From Nonomuraea indica (lineage in GTDB: Bacteria > Actinomycetota > Actinomycetes > Streptosporangiales > Streptosporangiaceae), in the NCBI RefSeq assembly GCF_002850745.1, contig NZ_KZ559469.1, positions 261,689-311,835 on the forward strand: a stretch of DNA of 50,147 nt. Reading direction: 5' to 3'. Both the position numbers and the translations under genes were made by a program. Below the pieces are notes generated by a model, which searched no databases, had not been told where the DNA came from, and was given only the letters and a program-made list of their open reading frames with translations. Each line of letters starts with the position of its first letter. Positions within the stretch are counted from its first letter, which is position 1. Positions 40,414-49,700 of this stretch are shown piece after piece.

Positions 40414-40438
40414 CGCCGCCGATGCCGGAGTCGTCCAG

Positions 40439-41284
40439 ATGAGCGCCGACCTGCCGCTCGCGCTGGCCCTGGCGGCCGGCCTGGTGGCCGCCTTCAACCC
40501 GTGCGGGTTCGCCATGCTCCCCGCCTACCTCACGCTGCTGATCTCCGACGAGGGTCCCTCCCGCAGCGGCCCCGTCAGGCGGGCGCTGGGGCTGTCAGCC
40601 GCGATGACCGCCGGGTTCGTCACCGTGTTCGGCCTGTTCGGGCTCGTCATCACCCCTTTGGCCGTCTCGGTCGGCCGCTACCTGCCGTGGGTCACGGTCG
40701 TCATCGGCGTGGCCCTGCTCGGGCTGGGCGTCTGGCTGCTGAGCGGCCGCGAGCTGCTGGTGCGCACGCCCGGCCTGGCGACCGGACGGGTCACCGCCTC
40801 GCCGATCTCCCTGTACGGCTACGGCCTGTCGTACGCGGTGGCCTCCCTGTCGTGCACCGCCGGGCCCTTCCTGGCGATCACCTCGGCCGCGTTGACCAGC
40901 GACGGCGTGCTCGGCGGGATGGCGGTGTTCGTCGCGTACGGGGTCGGCATGGGCCTGGTCGTGGCGCTGCTCTCGCTCGCGGTGGCGCTGGCCCGGGCGG
41001 CGGCCGTCGCCCGGCTGCGGCGGCTGCTGCCGTACGTGTCGAGGATCAGCGGCGCCCTGCTCGTCCTGGCCGGGGCCTATGTCGCCTACTACGGCTGGTA
41101 CGAGCTGCGCGTCTTCTCCGGCGCCGCCACCGAGGACCCGGTCATCGGCGCGGCGACCGCCGTCCAGGGCGCCGTCACCGGCTGGCTGCAGAGCGTCGGC
41201 GTGACCTGGATCGCCCTCGCGCTGGCCGTTCTCGTCGCGGCCACGCTCGGGCTGCGCCGTCTCAGATCCGCCGGGCGCTACTGA
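40439..41284 (+). CDS. CcdA/DsbD-type thiol-disulfide transmembrane transporter
   Basis: A 281-residue membrane protein with six or more helices and the two redox cysteines of the family: C22 in AAFNPCGFAMLPAYLTLL and the second in ASLSCTAGPFLAITSAAL. The helix starts G-Y-G-L-S-Y-A-V-A-S-L-S-C and V-F-V-A-Y-G-V-G-M-G are typical. It passes electrons from cytoplasmic thioredoxin across the membrane to the lipoprotein encoded just upstream (25 bases between genes). The extra C-terminal helix pair (LRRLRSAGRY end) is longer than the minimal CcdA form. Confidence 0.92.
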   Translation: MSADLPLALALAAGLVAAFNPCGFAMLPAYLTLLISDEGPSRSGPVRRALGLSAAMTAGFVTVFGLFGLVITPLAVSVGRYLPWVTVVIGVALLGLGVWLLSGRELLVRTPGLATGRVTASPISLYGYGLSYAVASLSCTAGPFLAITSAALTSDGVLGGMAVFVAYGVGMGLVVALLSLAVALARAAAVARLRRLLPYVSRISGALLVLAGAYVAYYGWYELRVFSGAATEDPVIGAATAVQGAVTGWLQSVGVTWIALALAVLVAATLGLRRLRSAGRY

Positions 41285-41414
41285 CATCCGCGCCTTCGGC
41301 GGACGCACATCCACTGGCCCGAGGGGAAGCTGACCGTCCTCGGCGTCGGAGCCGGTTTCGTGCTGCTGAAGCTGCCGCGAGGCGCCCGATCGCCGGACGC
41401 CTGGCCGCGTCCGG

Positions 41415-42299
41415 TCACCGCACGCCCGGCCGCCGGGTCCCGTCATCGACGAGGCCGAAGCGCCGGGCGAACGCCGACAGCTCCTCGCGCTGCAGGTCCG
41501 GCTCCGTGGCGGTGGCGTTCACCACGATGCGGGTCACCCCTTGCGCGGCGAGTTCCTCGACCCGTTCGACGTCCATGTCGATGGACCCGAAGCGGGTGTA
41601 CTCCAGCGCCTCCGGGTCCCGCCCGGCCGCCGCGGCGCTCGCCCGGACGAGCTCCCACTGGACGGCCCGCTCGTCCGGGTGGAGCGCGCCGCCGGGGAAG
41701 TAGCCGTCGCCGAGCCGCCCGGCCCGGCGGGCGGCGGCCCGGCTCGAACCCCCGATGTGGATGGGCAGCCGCGTGGTCTGGTGGGGCTTGGGGAAGGAGC
41801 ACAGGTCGTCGAAGGAGAAGAACTCTCCCGTGAAGCTGACACCCTCCTCGCCGCCGGCCCAGAGCAGCCGGAGCACGTCGATCGCCTCGTCGGCGCGGCG
41901 GCCCCGGCCGGCGAAGTCGACCCCGACCGCCCGGGCCTCCCCCGGCAGGGCTCCCAGCCCTGCCGTCAGCAGCCGCATCCTGCCCCTGGACAGCACGTCG
42001 ATCGTGGCCAGCCGCTTGGCGAGGATCACCGGATGGTGGTACGGCAGCAGCAGCACCCCGGTGCCGAGCAGGATCCGTTCCGTGGCCGCGGCGACGAAGG
42101 TCAGGCAGTCGAGCGGATCGGCGTACGGCAGCGACGGCGGTATCTCGTACGGCCCCACGGTGGCGCCCGGGTACAGCACGATGTGCTCGGGCACGTACAG
42201 CGACTCGAAGCCGCACGCCTCGGCCAGCCTGGCGAAGGTCGCGATTCTGTCGGGGTCGATCCCGTAGTAGGGCGTGCTGTAGGTGATTCCGAACCTCAT
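41415..42299 (-). CDS. F420-dependent LLM-class oxidoreductase
   Basis: A 294-residue luciferase-like TIM barrel: MRFGITYSTPYYGIDPDRIA, ACGFESLYVPEHIVLYP, TERILLGTGVLLLPYHHPVI, KRLATIDVLSRGRMRLLTAG. The V-P-E-H and G-x-G-V-L-L-L-P-Y-x-x-P elements place it with F420-dependent enzymes of the TIGR03619 type, which reduce or oxidise diverse small molecules. It is read from a MerR-type promoter (42354-42385) whose operator resembles that of the aminotransferase gene at 28.3 kb. The 130 bases between it and the convergent CcdA gene hold no clear feature. Confidence 0.9.
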   Translation of the reverse strand: MRFGITYSTPYYGIDPDRIATFARLAEACGFESLYVPEHIVLYPGATVGPYEIPPSLPYADPLDCLTFVAAATERILLGTGVLLLPYHHPVILAKRLATIDVLSRGRMRLLTAGLGALPGEARAVGVDFAGRGRRADEAIDVLRLLWAGGEEGVSFTGEFFSFDDLCSFPKPHQTTRLPIHIGGSSRAAARRAGRLGDGYFPGGALHPDERAVQWELVRASAAAAGRDPEALEYTRFGSIDMDVERVEELAAQGVTRIVVNATATEPDLQREELSAFARRFGLVDDGTRRPGVR

Positions 42300-42353
42300 C
42301 GCCGTTCCTTCGGTCGCATGCCGGGAATCGGCCTGCCACCGGCCGACGCCGCG

Positions 42354-42385
42354 ATGCTAGAACCTTGTCACCGGCGTCAAGGCAA
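42354..42385 (-). promoter_or_regulatory. MerR-type promoter-operator of the F420 enzyme gene
   Basis: On the minus strand TTGCCT (42385-42380) and TAGCAT (42359-42354) are 20 bases apart. The spacer contains the palindrome CCTTGTCACCGGCGTCAAGG (42363-42382, plus strand). Spacing and half-sites match the element before the aminotransferase gene. Confidence 0.55.
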
Positions 42386-42548
42386 CAGGCGGCCGGAGCC
42401 GGATCGCCCGGGCGGCTGCCGGGCGCGGCCGGCCGGAGCACCTGGGGCCCCCGGGGCCCGTCTTGACGGTTGCCTCTGACGCCCGCGACCCTTTCCCTTT
42501 ACTATCTGAGGCGCCTGCGCCGAGCCGGAGATCCACAGGAGGCGACGG

Positions 42549-42587
42549 ATGACCGGGGAGTCCGAGATGCCGGCGACGGCGCGGTGA
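42549..42587 (+). CDS. Twelve-codon leader ORF coupled to the kinase gene (candidate)
   Basis: ATG 42549 has a very strong AGGAGG (42537-42542) 6 bases upstream and encodes Met-Thr-Gly-Glu-Ser-Glu-Met-Pro-Ala-Thr-Ala-Arg before TGA at 42585-42587. The kinase GTG (42584-42586) overlaps this stop as GTGA. The kinase itself has no ribosome site. Either the leader is translated to bring ribosomes to the kinase start, or these codons are the true kinase N-terminus and one base was gained or lost. Confidence 0.5.
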   Translation: MTGESEMPATAR

Positions 42588-44095
42588 CGCTGCTCGCCGG
42601 CCGCTACCGGCTGCTGGCCACGCTCGGCCAGGGCGGCATGGGCACCGTGTGGCGGGCGACCGACGAGCTCCTCCGGCAGGAGGTGGCCGTGAAGGAGATC
42701 CGGCTGCCGCCGGACCTCGACGAGGCATCGCGCGTGGAGCTGGCCGAACGCACGCTCCGTGAGGCGCGCGCCGCCGCGGCGCTGCGGTCCCACCCGTCCA
42801 TCGTGACCGTGCACGACGTCGTCCTCGACGGCGGGCGGCCGTGGATCGTCATGGAGCTCGTCCGTGGCCGTTCCCTCGACCGGGCCGTACGCGACGACGG
42901 GCCCCTGCCGCCTCCCCGGGTCGCCGAGATCGGCCTGAGGATGATCGACGCTCTCACGGCCGCCCACGCCGCGGGCATCCTGCACCGCGACGTCAAACCC
43001 GCCAACGTCATGCTGACCGGCGACGGGCGGGTGCTGCTGACCGACTTCGGCATCGCGACCATCGCCGGAGACGCCGGGATCACGCAGACGGGGATGCTGA
43101 CCGGCTCGCCCGGCTACATGGCCCCGGAGCGCCTGCGCGGGGAGGCCGACGGCCCGCTCGCCGACCTGTGGTCACTCGGCGCCACGCTGTTCACGGCGGT
43201 GGAAGGCGGTCCACCCTTCTCCGGCCCGAACCAGGCGGCCGTGCTGGCCGCCGTTCTGATGCAGGACCACGCCCCCTTCCGGCTGGCCGGGCCGCTCACG
43301 CCCGTGCTGGCCGCGATGCTGGAGAAGGACCCGGCGCGCCGCTGCTCCGTCGAGGAGGCGGCCGGCTGGCTGGACGCCGTCGCGCGAGGAGACGCCACGA
43401 CGGGCATCGCCTCGTCGCGGAAGCGGATCAAGCTCGGCCGCCCGCCTCGCCGCGTCCGGCGTCAGGTCATGGTGGGCGCCGCGCTGGCGGTGGTCCTGGT
43501 CATGGCGACGGGTGTGGCGCTCGTGCCCCAGATGTTCCCGGGCGTGATCCGCCTGCTCGGCTTCGCGCTCGCGTCCCCGCCCACCTACTCCCCGCCCACC
43601 TACTCGCCGCGCCCGGTCCCGAGCTCGCCCACGGCCACGCCGCAGCTGATCAGCCGCGACTTCGAGGCGTGCGACCTGCTGACCGGCCGCCAGATGCGCA
43701 CGTTGTTCGGCGGCACGATGGAGCGCCGGTTCCTGGTCGCCTCCAACTGCTCCTGGCGGGGACGGGACGGCACCCTCCTGAGCCTCAGCGCGATGCGCTC
43801 GCCGAGCGTCTCGACAGCCGCCATGATCCACGAGCAGACCGTCTCCTTCATGAAGGACGAGCCGAGGCGCACCGCGGGGACCAAGGTGCGCGAGGGACCG
43901 GACGTCGGCGACGAGGCGTTCAGCCACACCGGGAAGTCGCCCTTCTCCTGGGGACGCACGCTCTACGACACGAAGATCTCCTTCCGGGTGGCCAACGTCT
44001 GGGTGAACCTCACCGTCACGGCGGGGCGGCCCGGCTACGCCACCGCCGACCGGGCGGCCGGACTCGTCGAGAAGGCCCTTCTGAAGTACCGCTAG
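42584..44095 (+). CDS. Membrane Ser/Thr protein kinase (PknB-type) with extracytoplasmic domain
   Basis: A 503-residue kinase when started at GTG 42584. Glycine loop LGQGGMGTVWRATDELLRQE, catalytic K37 in VAVKEI, D136 in HRDVKPANVML, DFGIAT, and GSPGYMAPERLRG are all intact. A membrane helix (about residues 300-325, VMVGAALAVVLVMATGVALV) follows, then a Pro/Thr linker with repeated PPTYS and an outside domain of about 150 residues with Cys pair (DFEACDLLTG, VASNCSWRG) that resembles DUF3558-like lipoprotein domains. It probably senses an outside cue. The stop overlaps the end of the convergent SPFH gene by four bases. Confidence 0.9.
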   Translation: MTLLAGRYRLLATLGQGGMGTVWRATDELLRQEVAVKEIRLPPDLDEASRVELAERTLREARAAAALRSHPSIVTVHDVVLDGGRPWIVMELVRGRSLDRAVRDDGPLPPPRVAEIGLRMIDALTAAHAAGILHRDVKPANVMLTGDGRVLLTDFGIATIAGDAGITQTGMLTGSPGYMAPERLRGEADGPLADLWSLGATLFTAVEGGPPFSGPNQAAVLAAVLMQDHAPFRLAGPLTPVLAAMLEKDPARRCSVEEAAGWLDAVARGDATTGIASSRKRIKLGRPPRRVRRQVMVGAALAVVLVMATGVALVPQMFPGVIRLLGFALASPPTYSPPTYSPRPVPSSPTATPQLISRDFEACDLLTGRQMRTLFGGTMERRFLVASNCSWRGRDGTLLSLSAMRSPSVSTAAMIHEQTVSFMKDEPRRTAGTKVREGPDVGDEAFSHTGKSPFSWGRTLYDTKISFRVANVWVNLTVTAGRPGYATADRAAGLVEKALLKYR

Positions 44096-45096
44096 CGTTC
44101 CGCCCTCTCGCGCGGCGGCTCCTCGACCAACGACTGCTCGACTGCGGGCCCGGCTCCGGCGGCGAGGGCGGCTGCTCCGGCGGGCCCGGCTTCGAGTCCG
44201 GGTCCGGTGGCGGGTCCGGTGGCGGGTCCGGTGGCGGGTCCGGCTTCGAGTCCGGCGGCGGGTCCGGCTTCGAGTCCGGCGGCGGGTCCGGCAGGTCCGG
44301 TTTGTCCAGCGGCGGCTCCGGCGGGTGCGATGCCCGCGCCGGCCTGCAGGGCACGGTCGAAGAAGCGCAGCAGCTCGACCGGTAGCGGCATGATCAGGGT
44401 GGAGTTCTTCTCGGCGGCGACCTCCACCACGGTCTGCAGCAGGCGCAACTGCAGCGCGCCGGGCGTCTGCGACATGATGCCCGAGGCGTCGGCGAGCTTC
44501 TGGGCGGCGCGCAGCTCACCGTCCGCCACGATCACCCGCGACCGGCGCTCGCGTTCGGCCTCGGCCTGGCGTGACATGGAGCGCTTCATGGCCTCCGGAA
44601 GCTGGACGTCCTTGATCTCGACCCGGTCGATGTGGATGCCCCAGCCGAGGGCGGGGCTGTCGATCATCAAGGCGAGGCCCTTGTTCAGCTCCTCGCGGTT
44701 GGTGAGGAGGTCGTCCAGCTCGCTCTTGCCGATGATCGAACGCAGCGAGGTCTGCGCCACCTGCTCGACGGCGAACAGGTAGTTCTGCACCTCGACCGCG
44801 GCCCGCATCGGATCCTGCACCCTGAAGTAGGCCACCGCGTCGACCTTGACGGAGACGTTGTCGCGCGTGATGCCCTCCTGCGTCGGGATGGGCATGGTGA
44901 CGATCTGGACGTTGACCTTGCGCATCTGGTCGACGACGGGGATGAGAAGCCTGAGTCCGGGCTGTCTGATCTGCGGCTGGGCCCTGCCGAAGCGGAAGAC
45001 GACACCTCGTTCGACCTGGTTGACGACTCTCACTCCGGCGAGCGCCACCAGGAGGACGAGGAAGGCTAGGACAGGGAGCACGATGTTGATGTCCAT
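44092..45096 (-). CDS. SPFH/Band 7 (stomatin-like, slipin) membrane protein
   Basis: A 334-residue stomatin-like protein: one N-terminal membrane helix (IVLPVLAFLVLLVALAGVRV) and the SPFH domain VNQVERGVVFRFGRAQPQIR, PGLRLLIPVVDQMRKVNVQI, TRDNVSVKVDAVAYFRVQDP, LGWGIHIDRVEIKDVQLPEA, then a helical segment. After about residue 255 the tail is low-complexity Gly/Pro/Ala/Thr with GPAAGLEA and GPATGPATG repeats. These proteins scaffold membrane microdomains. It is 49 bases downstream of the potassium transporter gene and co-directional, so the two may work together. Confidence 0.92.
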   Translation of the reverse strand: MDINIVLPVLAFLVLLVALAGVRVVNQVERGVVFRFGRAQPQIRQPGLRLLIPVVDQMRKVNVQIVTMPIPTQEGITRDNVSVKVDAVAYFRVQDPMRAAVEVQNYLFAVEQVAQTSLRSIIGKSELDDLLTNREELNKGLALMIDSPALGWGIHIDRVEIKDVQLPEAMKRSMSRQAEAERERRSRVIVADGELRAAQKLADASGIMSQTPGALQLRLLQTVVEVAAEKNSTLIMPLPVELLRFFDRALQAGAGIAPAGAAAGQTGPAGPAAGLEAGPAAGLEAGPATGPATGPATGPGLEAGPAGAAALAAGAGPAVEQSLVEEPPRERAER

Positions 45097-45145
45097 GACG
45101 GTGTCCCTTCGTCTCCGAGCCTAGTTCCTGGAACACCTCCATGGG

Positions 45146-46501
45146 TCACCCGACGATGACCCGCTCCTCGGGAAGCTGGTAGCGGCGGGTCCGGTCCTTC
45201 AGCGCCAGCGCCGACCCCAGCGTCAGCGGGCCGGTCCTGCCGACGAACATGAGCAGCACCAGCAGCACCTGACCGGCCGGGCCGGTGTCGGCGGTGATGC
45301 CGGTGGACAGCCCGACCGTCGCGAACGCCGACACCACCTCGAACAGCACCCGGTCGAGGCCGTGCGGGGTGAGGACGAGCAGCAGATAGGTGGAGACGGC
45401 GACCAGGGCGACGCTCACGAGGCTGATCGAGACGGCCTGGCGCTGCGCGGCCTGCGGCAGGCGGCGGTGGCCGATGTTCACGTCCGACTCGCCGCGCATC
45501 TCCGCCCAGATGACGAACGCCAGCAGCCCGAACGTGGTCACCTTGATGCCGCCGGCCGTGCCGGCGCTGCCGCCTCCGACGAACATCAGCAGGTCGGTCA
45601 CCAGCCAGCTGGAGGGGTACATGCCGGCGATGTCCAGGCTGTTGAAGCCGGCCGTGCGCGGCATGACGGCGGTGAAGAACGCCGCCAGCAGCTTGCCTCC
45701 TCCGTCCAGTGCCCCCAGCGTCCCGGGGTTGCGCCACTCGGTGACCAGGAACGCCAGCGTGCCCGCCACCAGCAGGATCACCGTGACGGCCACGGTGACG
45801 CGGGTCAGCACCGACCAGCGGCTCGGATCCCGCCAGGCGCGGGACAGCTCGAACATCACCGGGAAGCCGAGCCCGCCCACGATCACGGCCGCCGCGATCG
45901 GCAGGCAGATCCACGGGTCGGTGACGAACCCCATCAGGTTGTCCGGCCACAGCGCGAATCCGGCGTTGTTGAACGCCGACACCGCGTGGAACGCCCCGAG
46001 GTAGACGGCCCGGCCGAACGGCTCCCCATAACCGAGCAGAAAACGCCCCGTGAGCAGGACGGCGATGACGGCCTCGCAGGCCAGGCTGAACAGCACCACG
46101 TTGCGCACCACGCGCCGGACGTCGCTCATGCTGAGCGTCTTGGTCTCGGCCTGCGCGAAGATCCGGGCGCGCAGGCCGAGCCGGCCGGAGACCAGAACGG
46201 TGAACAGCGTCGCCAGGGTCATGATCCCGAGCCCGCCGATCTGGATCAGTCCGGCGATCACCACCTCGCCGAAGAACGACCAGTGCGTCCCGGTGTCCAC
46301 GACCGCCAGCCCGGTCACGCAGACCGCGGACGTGGCCGTGAACAGCGCGGTCAGCCAGCCGGCCGGCTCGCCCGACTCCGTGGCGGCGGGCAGCGCCAGC
46401 AACCCCGTGCCGAGCAGCACCGCGACCCCGAAACCGGTGACGATCACCTGCGCCGGGTGCTGGAAACGCTGGAGCAGGGCTGAGGCCATCCCCACGATCA
46501 T
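45146..46501 (-). CDS. TrkH/KtrB-type potassium transporter subunit
   Basis: A 451-residue potassium uptake protein with eight or more helices and four pore loops: TATSAVCVTGLAVVDTGTHW, FHAVSAFNNAGFALWPDN, FFTAVMPRTAGFNSLDIAGM and VVSAFATVGLSTGITADTGP. The glycines in them form the K+ filter. It begins at ATG 46501 with AGGAG two bases upstream; GTG 46495 fits the usual spacing better and is an alternative. It normally needs a cytoplasmic TrkA/KtrA ring, which is not encoded nearby. It is divergent from the large kinase gene and upstream of the SPFH gene. Confidence 0.92.
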   Translation of the reverse strand: MIVGMASALLQRFQHPAQVIVTGFGVAVLLGTGLLALPAATESGEPAGWLTALFTATSAVCVTGLAVVDTGTHWSFFGEVVIAGLIQIGGLGIMTLATLFTVLVSGRLGLRARIFAQAETKTLSMSDVRRVVRNVVLFSLACEAVIAVLLTGRFLLGYGEPFGRAVYLGAFHAVSAFNNAGFALWPDNLMGFVTDPWICLPIAAAVIVGGLGFPVMFELSRAWRDPSRWSVLTRVTVAVTVILLVAGTLAFLVTEWRNPGTLGALDGGGKLLAAFFTAVMPRTAGFNSLDIAGMYPSSWLVTDLLMFVGGGSAGTAGGIKVTTFGLLAFVIWAEMRGESDVNIGHRRLPQAAQRQAVSISLVSVALVAVSTYLLLVLTPHGLDRVLFEVVSAFATVGLSTGITADTGPAGQVLLVLLMFVGRTGPLTLGSALALKDRTRRYQLPEERVIVG

Positions 46502-46753
46502 TTCTCCTGCTTGTGGAGGCGGCACGGTGGACGCGCGCCCGTGGTGCGGCGTCGCGGGCACGACGCGGGCCCACGGTAACAGCGGCCCTGTCCCTCGACG
46601 GCGGCGGGCGGGCCCTTCCCCGCCAGGATGCCCCGTCGTCGGCCGCCGACGGGGCGCCCCGCAGGCCGGCGTCCTGCCCCGTCCGGCCCGATTGAACCTT
46701 GTGCCCCACTTCGGCATCAAATGCCACAGAGATCACGATGGGGGAGCACGCGG

Positions 46754-49700
46754 ATGGCGACGGGGCTGATCGACGGGGACCCGCAACGGCTCGGCGACTA
46801 CTGGCTGGCCGCCCGGCTCGGTGCGGGCGGCCAGGGCGTGGTGTACGAGGCGTACGCGGAGGACGGCCGCCGGGTCGCCATCAAGGTGCTGCACGGCGAC
46901 CAGACCGCCCAGCTCGGCAGGGAGGCCGAGGCGGCCCAGCGGGTCGCCTCCTTCTGCACCGCCCAGGTCATCGCCGCCGAGCTGGACGGGCCGCGGCCGT
47001 ACATCGTCAGCGAGTACGTGGAAGGGCCGAGCCTGCGCAAGGCCGTCGCGGACGGCCGCAGGTTCGCGGGGGGCGACCTGATCAGGCTGGCCACCGCGGT
47101 GGCGACCGCGCTGACCGCCATCCACGAGGCAGGAGTGGTGCACCGCGACCTCAAGCCCGACAACGTGCTGCTCGGCCCCGACGGGCCCCGGGTCATCGAC
47201 TTCGGCATCGCCAGAACGGAGGAGATGTCGCTCACCGACACGGGACTGGTCAAGGGGACGCCGAGTTACATGGCGCCCGAGGTGTTCACCGGGCAGCGGG
47301 CCGGCGCGTCCGCCGACGTGTTCGCCTGGGGGGCGATCATGCTCTTCGCGGCGACGGGCGCCGACCCGTTCCAGGCCGACAGTCTCGGCGGAGTCATGCA
47401 CCGGGTACTGTCGTCCACTCCCGACCTCGGCGCGCTGCCCGCGCAGCTGCGCCCGCTGGTCGCGGCCGCGCTCAGCAAGGAGCCCGCGCAGCGGCCCGAC
47501 GCGCGCGGGCTCCTGCTCGCGCTGGTCAGCGGCGAAGCGGGCATCGGCACCGCCGGGCTGCTGGCCAGAGGCGGGCAGGAGGCCGCCCGGGTCGTCGTCA
47601 CCGCCGAGGACCCGGCGCTGGGCGCGCTGGCCGAGGACGCCTACGCGCTGCTCGACGCCGCGGAGCGGGAGCTGGCGCCGGAGGTCTTCCTGCGCCTGGT
47701 GACCGTGGACGAGCGCGGCGAGCTGTCCCTGCGGCACGCCGCGACGGCGGAGCTGGTCGAGGGCAGGCCGCTGCCCGAGGTGGCCGCCATCACCAGGATC
47801 CTCAAGGTGTTCGGCTACCTCCTCGCCCGCGAGGGCGAGGAGGTCCGGCTGGCCCGTCCCGCGCTGCCGCACGCCTGGCCGAGATACCGCCGGTGGATCG
47901 ACACCAACCGGGACGGCCTCGCCGTCCACCGCCAGATCCTGGTCGCGTCCCGGCAGTGGGACGCGGGGGGTCGCAGGGACGGCGACCTCTTCCACGGCTC
48001 CAGCCTGGAGAACGCGCTGCAGTGGGCGGCCACCGCGCGCCGGAACATCACGCTCTCCCCCGCCGAACGCGACTTCCTCGAAGCGGCCGCCGGGGTGAGC
48101 AGGCGCAGGGCGAGGAGGAGCAGGCTCGTCTCGCTCAGCCTGGCGGGGCTGCTGGTGATCTCGCTGGTCGCCGGCGGCCTGGCCGTCCAGCAGAGCATGG
48201 TCGCCGACGAGCGGGCCGCGCTGATCAGCAGGCAGCTGAGGCGCTCGGAGGCGACCAGGCTGACCGCGCTGGCCGACGCGGCGCGCGGCACGGATCCGAG
48301 GCTGGCGATGCGGCTCAGCGCGGCGGCGTGGAGCCTGGACCACACCCCGCAGACCCGGGCGGGCCTGGTCGCCTCCCTCGCGCAGCGCGAGACCGCGGCC
48401 TTCAAGGATCCCGCCGTGGACGGCGGCACGGTCAGATGGCTGAGCGCGGACGGCAGGACGCTGCTGAGCGTCGGCGAGAACGCGGCGCGCCTGTGGGACC
48501 TGCGCACGGGCCGGCGGGTGGGTGGAATCCGTAACCTGGGACTCGGCGCGGAGACGGTCGCGGACGCCGCGCTGTCGCCTTCGGGCCGCGTGCTGGTGGC
48601 CGTCACCGACAGGGGCATGCGGGCATGGGACCCGGCCGACGGCAGACTGAACATGAAGTGGGACTTCGACCGCGTCCTCGACCTGCGCAACACCGCACCC
48701 CTCATCTCCTTCGCCGACGAGCGCGGCCCGGTCCTGTCCGTGGGGGACCGGCCCACCGTGCGGTGGAACCTCGCCACCGGAAGCAGGAGCCGCGCCGCCA
48801 TTCCGTCCAGGCTCGATGCCAAGGGCGAATGGGACATGACCTCCCGCGAGACCGTGCTGCGCCTGACCAACCGCAGGACGAAGCGCGAGGTCCCACTGGG
48901 AGAACAGGACGGCGCGAACGAGCGCGGCGGCTGGAACAAGGGCTCGGTGGCGGTCAGCGCGGACGGCCGGTTCGCCGCCTCGGCCTCCGCCACGGAGATC
49001 CAGATCTGGCGCCTGGCGGACCGGGGGCTGCTCACCACCGTCCCCGTGCGGGGCGACTCGTCCGAGAGCCACCTCCCCGTGGGCTTCTTCGACGGCCGTG
49101 TCTACCGCTACCTCGTCGACGACCGGGTCTTCTCCGTCGACCTGTCCGACCTGGCCGCGCGGGACGACACCAGCACGTCCGCGGTGGCGTTCGCCCCCGG
49201 CGGCCGCCACCTCGTGATCACCGACATGGAGGGCACCAAACTGCGCCAGGCACGCGGCGGGGACGACCTGGGCGCCCTCCCGACCACCGACAGCGTCGCC
49301 TTCACCGCCGACGGCAGGCGGCTGGCGATCCTCCGTCCCGACCGGATCCGCGTCGCCGACGTGCCGTCGCGGGCCACGCTCGCCGAACTCCGGCCCGCCA
49401 CGGGCGGTATGGAGCCGCTGCTGGCCGCCTTCAGCCCCGACGGGGCGCGGCTGGCCGTCGTGCTGCGTACCCCCGACGACGGCACATCGGTCGGCCGCTA
49501 CGCCGCCCAGGTCTGGGACTGGCGCGGCCGGCGGCGGCTCTGGAGCGCGAAGCAGGGCGAGATCACCGATGCGGCGTTCTCGCCGGACGGCCGCACGCTC
49601 GTGCTGAGCGGCCCCCGCCTGTCGCTGCTCGACGCGGCGACGGGCAGGCGCGTGGGGGCGCCGTTCGGCGGCGAGGGCGTGCGGGTGTTCTTCACCCGCA

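Noticed and set aside
41285..41414. Protein-like stretch EGKLTVLGVGAGFVLLKLPR after the CcdA gene
   Set aside because: Too short and without start or family; possibly a membrane-protein remnant, but chance translation cannot be excluded.
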